Shown: piece by piece, positions 57,170 to 60,124 of the stretch
Numbering within the stretch: position 1 is the stretch's first letter
How the letters are laid out: every line of letters begins with the position of its first letter
IMG/VR virus record: IMGVR_UViG_3300043429_000521
Coordinates: 1-60,124 of that record
Reading direction: 5' to 3' (one strand)
DNA length: 60,124 bases
Origin: a virus
The notes under the pieces: model-generated
What the model saw: the letters and a program-made list of their open reading frames with translations, nothing else
What the model was told of the DNA's origin: nothing
Database searches by the model: none
Translations under genes and position numbers: made by a program

Positions 57170-57390
57170 TAATCAACCATAGTCGAAGATTCGGAATTGT
57201 CCAGAGGATAATACTCATAAGATTCTTCTTTTAAAGGAACCGTTGGATATTTGTTTTCATAATTCTCAAGAAATTGAAATGCATTTTCCGCTCTTTCGCC
57301 CCATTCATATTGCCGACCATTGGCCCATGCAATACATTGCCGAATGACATTATCTGCATCAATTAATTGTTCTAAAAGTTTTTCGTTCAT
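57169..57390 (-). CDS. Small protein of unknown function
   Basis: The 73-residue protein has ADNVIRQCIAWANGRQYEWG near residue 12 and FLENYENKYP, a pattern I have seen in small phage proteins without function. It shares one base with the Acb1-like gene and overlaps the phosphoesterase gene by 4 bases. Confidence 0.65.
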   Translation of the reverse strand: MNEKLLEQLIDADNVIRQCIAWANGRQYEWGERAENAFQFLENYENKYPTVPLKEESYEYYPLDNSESSTMVD

Positions 57391-58118
57391 ACGTTATCGT
57401 CTCCGTGATGGTCAAAAATCTTAATAGTTTTCTTGCTCATAATAGTATTAATTTCTTCTACCTTAAAGAAAGCAGTTCCGTTGTGTTTTAGTGCATTATC
57501 AACTCCCACATCGAGAATTTTACCTTCCTGAGAGTCTATGTTTAATTTACTACAATTTCCGTGCGAATGACCACAAAGGGAGAAGAAATTATCATGTTTC
57601 ATTTTGTCCCAGATAAGAGGTGCCATGTGTCGGCAGAAATAGTTATTATTTCCAATTTTGAAATATCCTTCTTCTCCGAAATATACGATACTATTGGTAT
57701 TTTTATGAATACCCGGAATACCTTCACCAGTGTATTTGTATACACTGAATGGGAATATTTTAAAATCTACAATCGGTAAATTTAAAATATTAGTTCCGTA
57801 ATTTTCTAATGAAGTTTTATAAAAACGATTATGATAACCCTCATGATTCCCGAAAATATAGAACATTTGAGCTTGTGTGCGCTTCAGTAGATTAGAGGTT
57901 TGTTCATCGGTGCTATTCAAGCTGTAATCACCTAGATAGATCAGAAGATCCTTATAGGTCAGTTTATCTATATTAGCTTCCAAGAATTTATCATGTTCTT
58001 GATATGATTTGAATCCGCGCGGTTTCCATACAAAATCGCGCTGATGGTTGTAGTGGAAATCGCTTGCTATGTAAATATTATCGTAATCGTTCCGATTAAT
58101 TCGTAATGGGTTATTCAT
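57387..58118 (-). CDS. Calcineurin-like metallophosphoesterase
   Basis: The 243-residue protein has IASDFHYNH, LGDYSLN, FGNHEGY, HMAPLIW and GHSHGN, a complete set of metal-binding motifs. Phage proteins of this type may act on nucleotides or RNA ends. The ATG at 58118 lies 7 bases after a consensus TTGACA-N16-TATAAT promoter; the ATG at 58127 would overlap the -10 box and cannot be in the mRNA. It is the first gene of the - strand early operon. Confidence 0.85.
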   Translation of the reverse strand: MNNPLRINRNDYDNIYIASDFHYNHQRDFVWKPRGFKSYQEHDKFLEANIDKLTYKDLLIYLGDYSLNSTDEQTSNLLKRTQAQMFYIFGNHEGYHNRFYKTSLENYGTNILNLPIVDFKIFPFSVYKYTGEGIPGIHKNTNSIVYFGEEGYFKIGNNNYFCRHMAPLIWDKMKHDNFFSLCGHSHGNCSKLNIDSQEGKILDVGVDNALKHNGTAFFKVEEINTIMSKKTIKIFDHHGDDNV

Positions 58119-58125
58119 ATCACTC

Positions 58126-58153
58126 ATTATAAATCACTATTTTTCGTTGTCAA
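58126..58153 (-). promoter_or_regulatory. Consensus sigma70 promoter, leaderless, - strand
   Basis: On the - strand TTGACA (58153-58148), 16 bases, TATAAT (58131-58126): both boxes match the consensus fully. The ATG at 58118 is 7 bases downstream, so transcription should begin at or next to it. The -35 boxes of this and the + promoter are only three bases apart. Confidence 0.82.
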
Positions 58154-58156
58154 GCC

Positions 58157-58184
58157 TTGACATGAACTTTTCGTCATGTATAGT
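58157..58184 (+). promoter_or_regulatory. Sigma70 promoter, leaderless, + strand
   Basis: TTGACA (58157-58162), 16 bases, TATAGT (58179-58184). The ATG at 58194 is 9 bases downstream. It is the mirror partner of the - strand promoter; the two -35 boxes form an inverted repeat centred at 58155. Confidence 0.8.
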
Positions 58185-58193
58185 AATGCCATT

Positions 58194-58484
58194 ATGGCAG
58201 GCAAAGGTTCTCAAATACGAAAAGGCGCAAATCTAAATGCATACTGGAATAATTATCCATTTCCAGAAAGATTAACAGTTTCTCAATGGATTAGTAAACT
58301 AGGAGAAAAAAATGTTAATATGGATTCGTTTAAACATATTCCTACAGGAACTAAAATTCTAGAAGAAGAATTCTATAAAAATGTAAAATATTTTGAAGAA
58401 TTGTCTGAACAGGATTTAGAAGACTTTAGAAATGATATAGGTTCTATGAGTTTTTCGGAGTGGCAGAAGATTAAAAGAAAATAA
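58194..58484 (+). CDS. Small phage protein with GKGSxxRKGAN start, unknown function
   Basis: The 96-residue protein begins MAGKGSQIRKGANLNAYW, a basic Gly/Lys start followed by YW, seen in many small proteins of large phages. The rest is acidic and helical. The ATG at 58176 overlaps the -10 box and cannot be used, so the start is 58194. The strong promoter suggests early expression, perhaps in host takeover. Confidence 0.75.
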   Translation: MAGKGSQIRKGANLNAYWNNYPFPERLTVSQWISKLGEKNVNMDSFKHIPTGTKILEEEFYKNVKYFEELSEQDLEDFRNDIGSMSFSEWQKIKRK

Positions 58485-58485
58485 A

Positions 58486-58513
58486 TTGACAGTCGCATTT
58501 AACTACCTATACA
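58486..58513 (+). promoter_or_regulatory. Sigma70 promoter, leaderless, + strand
   Basis: TTGACA (58486-58491), 16 bases, TATACA (58508-58513). The ATG at 58521 is 7 bases downstream, so the start codon should lie at the transcription start. Same layout as the pair at 58126-58184. Confidence 0.78.
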
Positions 58514-58520
58514 TTTAAAC

Positions 58521-58934
58521 ATGTTCAACCTATTCAAAAATCATCAGAAGTGGCTAGCGAATGCAATTCCCAACAAAAAGACTGATATTCCCGATTTAAT
58601 GCGGGATGTTCTTTATAAAATGGTAAAGCATTTTGTGGAAGTTGATAAAGGTTTAGAAGTAAATGTTTGGGAGGAGGACGAAGATCATAAGGAAGTTCTA
58701 AAAAAAATAGAAGATATTTATTTTTGGATTGTAGAAGAGCGTCCCCTCATGGTGGAAAAACTATCCCAGATGTGGGATGCATTTCCAGATATTCCTGAAT
58801 CCGAAGATATTAATAAATTTCTTATAGAGTATTCGCTGACGGACACTCTTCAATTTCAGGAAAAACTCTGGAACAAAGATCAAGAGACGCTGAAGATGAT
58901 CATTGATTTGCGAGACTACTTGGTAATAGTATAA
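58521..58934 (+). CDS. Protein of unknown function, early
   Basis: The 137-residue protein has DIPDLMRDVLYKMVKHFVE near residue 22, a stretch recalling uncharacterised proteins of large phages, and a Trp-rich acidic middle (VNVWEEDEDH). It is driven by its own strong promoter. No enzymatic motif is seen. Confidence 0.7.
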   Translation: MFNLFKNHQKWLANAIPNKKTDIPDLMRDVLYKMVKHFVEVDKGLEVNVWEEDEDHKEVLKKIEDIYFWIVEERPLMVEKLSQMWDAFPDIPESEDINKFLIEYSLTDTLQFQEKLWNKDQETLKMIIDLRDYLVIV

Positions 58935-58937
58935 TAT

Positions 58938-59168
58938 ATGAAATATTTAGACATACATAAAAAACAGAAACTCCAAAACACAGAAGTTGATAAGTTTCTA
59001 TCGGAACTACATGCATTATGTAAAAAACATAAGAAATGTATAACTACACAAAAACCAGCATATGCACTATATGTTACGGATTATAGTAAAAATTCGGTTA
59101 AACATATGCTCAGTAACGTAGTATTAGATTTACCAGCAAAAACGAAAGATAAGAAAGATGAAAAATAA
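58938..59168 (+). CDS. Small basic protein of unknown function
   Basis: The 76-residue protein is rich in Lys and has a His/Lys/Cys cluster (CKKHKKC). It overlaps the next gene by 11 bases and follows the 137-residue gene by three. Function unknown. Confidence 0.65.
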   Translation: MKYLDIHKKQKLQNTEVDKFLSELHALCKKHKKCITTQKPAYALYVTDYSKNSVKHMLSNVVLDLPAKTKDKKDEK

Positions 59169-59427
59169 GTATGCGATAATTAAGCAAACATCCAAGTATT
59201 ATGTAGTGATGCATTTTACAGCAGGTGGAATCTTTTCTAATTTTGATTTTATGTATGTAGTGCGTAATAAAGAGGGTGGAACGGAGCACACTTCCATAAT
59301 AGAGGCACAAGAAACTGTTAATAGAATGTTAGATATTGATCGTAAGAAACAAGAAGATGATAATATTAAAATGCGGTTATATAATTTAATTAAAACTGGA
59401 GAAGTAATTGCCACATATGAAAGCTGA
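59158..59427 (+). CDS. Small protein of unknown function
   Basis: The 89-residue protein has a beta-rich first half (YYVVMHFTAGGIFSNFDFMY) and a helical second half. It overlaps both neighbours by 11 bases. No family is recognised. Confidence 0.65.
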   Translation: MKNKYAIIKQTSKYYVVMHFTAGGIFSNFDFMYVVRNKEGGTEHTSIIEAQETVNRMLDIDRKKQEDDNIKMRLYNLIKTGEVIATYES

Positions 59428-59881
59428 TATAATTGAAGGATGCCTTGTAAAAGCATTTAAATTAGGGGAAGTGGAAGCAGTAGTTCATTGTGCTAATTGC
59501 TTCAATACAATGAGGTCTGGAGTGGCTAAAGCTATTGTAGAATCCTTTCCTGAAGCATATGAAGCTGACTGTAAAACAGTTAAAGGTTCTTATGAAAAAC
59601 TTGGAACGTTTTCCGTTACACGCAATAATCTCGGTTATATTTTCAATCTCTATGGACAATTCGATTTTGGTCGATACCCTAAACAATATTTAAATTATGA
59701 AGCCGTCGAAAAGGGGTTGGCTCTTATCAAGATGTTCTGTACTTTAAACGGAATTAAAACAATTGGAATGCCTTCAGGAATGGGATCAGGGCTAGCTGGC
59801 GGAGACAAGTATATTGTCCATAAGCTAATTAATGAATGTTTTGAAGAATCTGAAATAGTAGTAAAATTGTATGAAATCTAA
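59417..59881 (+). CDS. Macro-domain protein (ADP-ribose binding)
   Basis: The 154-residue protein has VVHCANCFNTMRSGVAKAI near residue 22, FPEAYEADCKT, FSVTRN and GIKTIGMPSGMGSGLAGGD, which is the macro fold with its ADP-ribose loops. Members bind ADP-ribose or remove it from proteins or DNA; some reverse toxin damage. The ATG at 59417 is used over an upstream TTG. It overlaps both neighbours (11 bases each) and is transcribed from the early promoters. Confidence 0.85.
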   Translation: MKADIIEGCLVKAFKLGEVEAVVHCANCFNTMRSGVAKAIVESFPEAYEADCKTVKGSYEKLGTFSVTRNNLGYIFNLYGQFDFGRYPKQYLNYEAVEKGLALIKMFCTLNGIKTIGMPSGMGSGLAGGDKYIVHKLINECFEESEIVVKLYEI

Positions 59882-60124
59882 AGACTTTTTGAAATACATA
59901 TCATATCATCCTCTTGAATGGGTTAAAAAGCCGAAACAAGATTATGTATGTGAACTAGATTTTTACTATATTGTTGATTCCGAAGGAAGAGCATTGAGAT
60001 ACGGAAGATCGTCTTGGCAAAGAAATACACAAGAATCCGTAGCGGAGTCAATAAAAAATAAGTTGTATGGTGAAGGATATAAAGTAATCTATGTACCTGT
60101 TTCTTTCGTGAGACATTTAAATGA
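59871..60124 (+). CDS. Partial protein of unknown function, cut by the window end
   Basis: The frame starts at the ATG at 59871, overlapping the macro gene by 11 bases, and stays open to the window edge (84 codons). The visible part has FYYIVDSEGRALRYGRS near residue 35. It is not recognised. The end lies outside the window. Confidence 0.68.
   Translation, partial: MKSKDFLKYISYHPLEWVKKPKQDYVCELDFYYIVDSEGRALRYGRSSWQRNTQESVAESIKNKLYGEGYKVIYVPVSFVRHLN

Noticed and set aside
58176-58193. Start of the small early gene at the ATG at 58176
   Set aside because: It overlaps the -10 box of its own promoter, so it cannot be in that mRNA. The same reasoning rejects the ATG at 58127 for the - strand gene.
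1-60124. tRNA genes
   Set aside because: I looked for T-loop-like GGTTCGA stretches and cloverleaf arms on both strands. The few hits (for example near 54926) lie inside good coding sequence and do not fold.
1-60124. CRISPR arrays, insertion sequences or integrase attachment sites
   Set aside because: No regularly spaced repeats, transposase or integrase genes, or terminal inverted repeats were seen.

Overview
The window is an AT-rich, gene-dense stretch of a tailed phage genome of the T4-like myovirus kind, probably a large one. It carries divergent relatives of T4 gp46/gp47, UvsW, UvsY, Dda and the late sigma factor gp55, plus a terminase-like protein. No tRNA or rRNA gene, CRISPR array or insertion sequence was seen. 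The host is probably Gram-negative with a sigma70-type polymerase: there are TTGACA/TATAAT promoters and a small lipoprotein with Ser at +2.

Layout. 1-1239 (+): four small genes ending at a perfect bidirectional terminator. 1290-24381 (-): a long array that mixes glycan genes (GDP-mannose epimerase, several glycosyltransferases, a methyltransferase, a radical SAM enzyme) with recombination and transcription genes (gp46, gp47, gp55, UvsW, UvsY) and a CoaB/CoaC pair. A LAGLIDADG homing endonuclease (10344-11267) sits inside it on the other strand. 24431-26771 (+): a late block with a capsid-targeted protein, a GIY-YIG protein and a terminase ATPase-like protein whose catalytic residues are lost. 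26773-35783 (-): peptidase/ATPase pair, Dda, MazG, an L-rhamnose pathway (RmlA, RmlB, plant/giant-virus-type epimerase-reductase), Nudix-like, Lar-like, DUF4326, NADAR and RNase H. 35784-36162: a structured non-coding divergent region. 36163-51541 (+): virion-type proteins, a metallophosphoesterase, many small genes, a strongly promoted vWA protein and a packaged-effector cassette (lysozyme, two ADP-ribosyltransferase-like proteins, one 2H phosphoesterase). 51538-58118 (-): a P-loop kinase, HNH-RNA ligase fusion, SLOG, second NADAR, ATP-grasp, lipoprotein and Acb1-like 2H protein, with a second homing endonuclease on the other strand. 58194-60124 (+): small early genes and a macro-domain protein.

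Two themes tie the window together. First, seven proteins start with a short hydrophobic-acidic leader ending in [IL]xE, the pattern T4 uses to send proteins into the prohead and cut them with the gp21 protease. Three of these genes have a TATAAATA-like late promoter just upstream, and the others lie downstream of those three. This points to a set of enzymes packaged in the capsid and delivered with the DNA. Second, both the late promoters and the TTGACA-type promoters often lie only 4-9 bases upstream of the ATG, so many transcripts are predicted to be leaderless. Genes for ADP-ribose chemistry (two NADAR, macro, Nudix-like, DUF4326, SLOG, two ART-like) are unusually numerous and probably belong to conflict with host defences.
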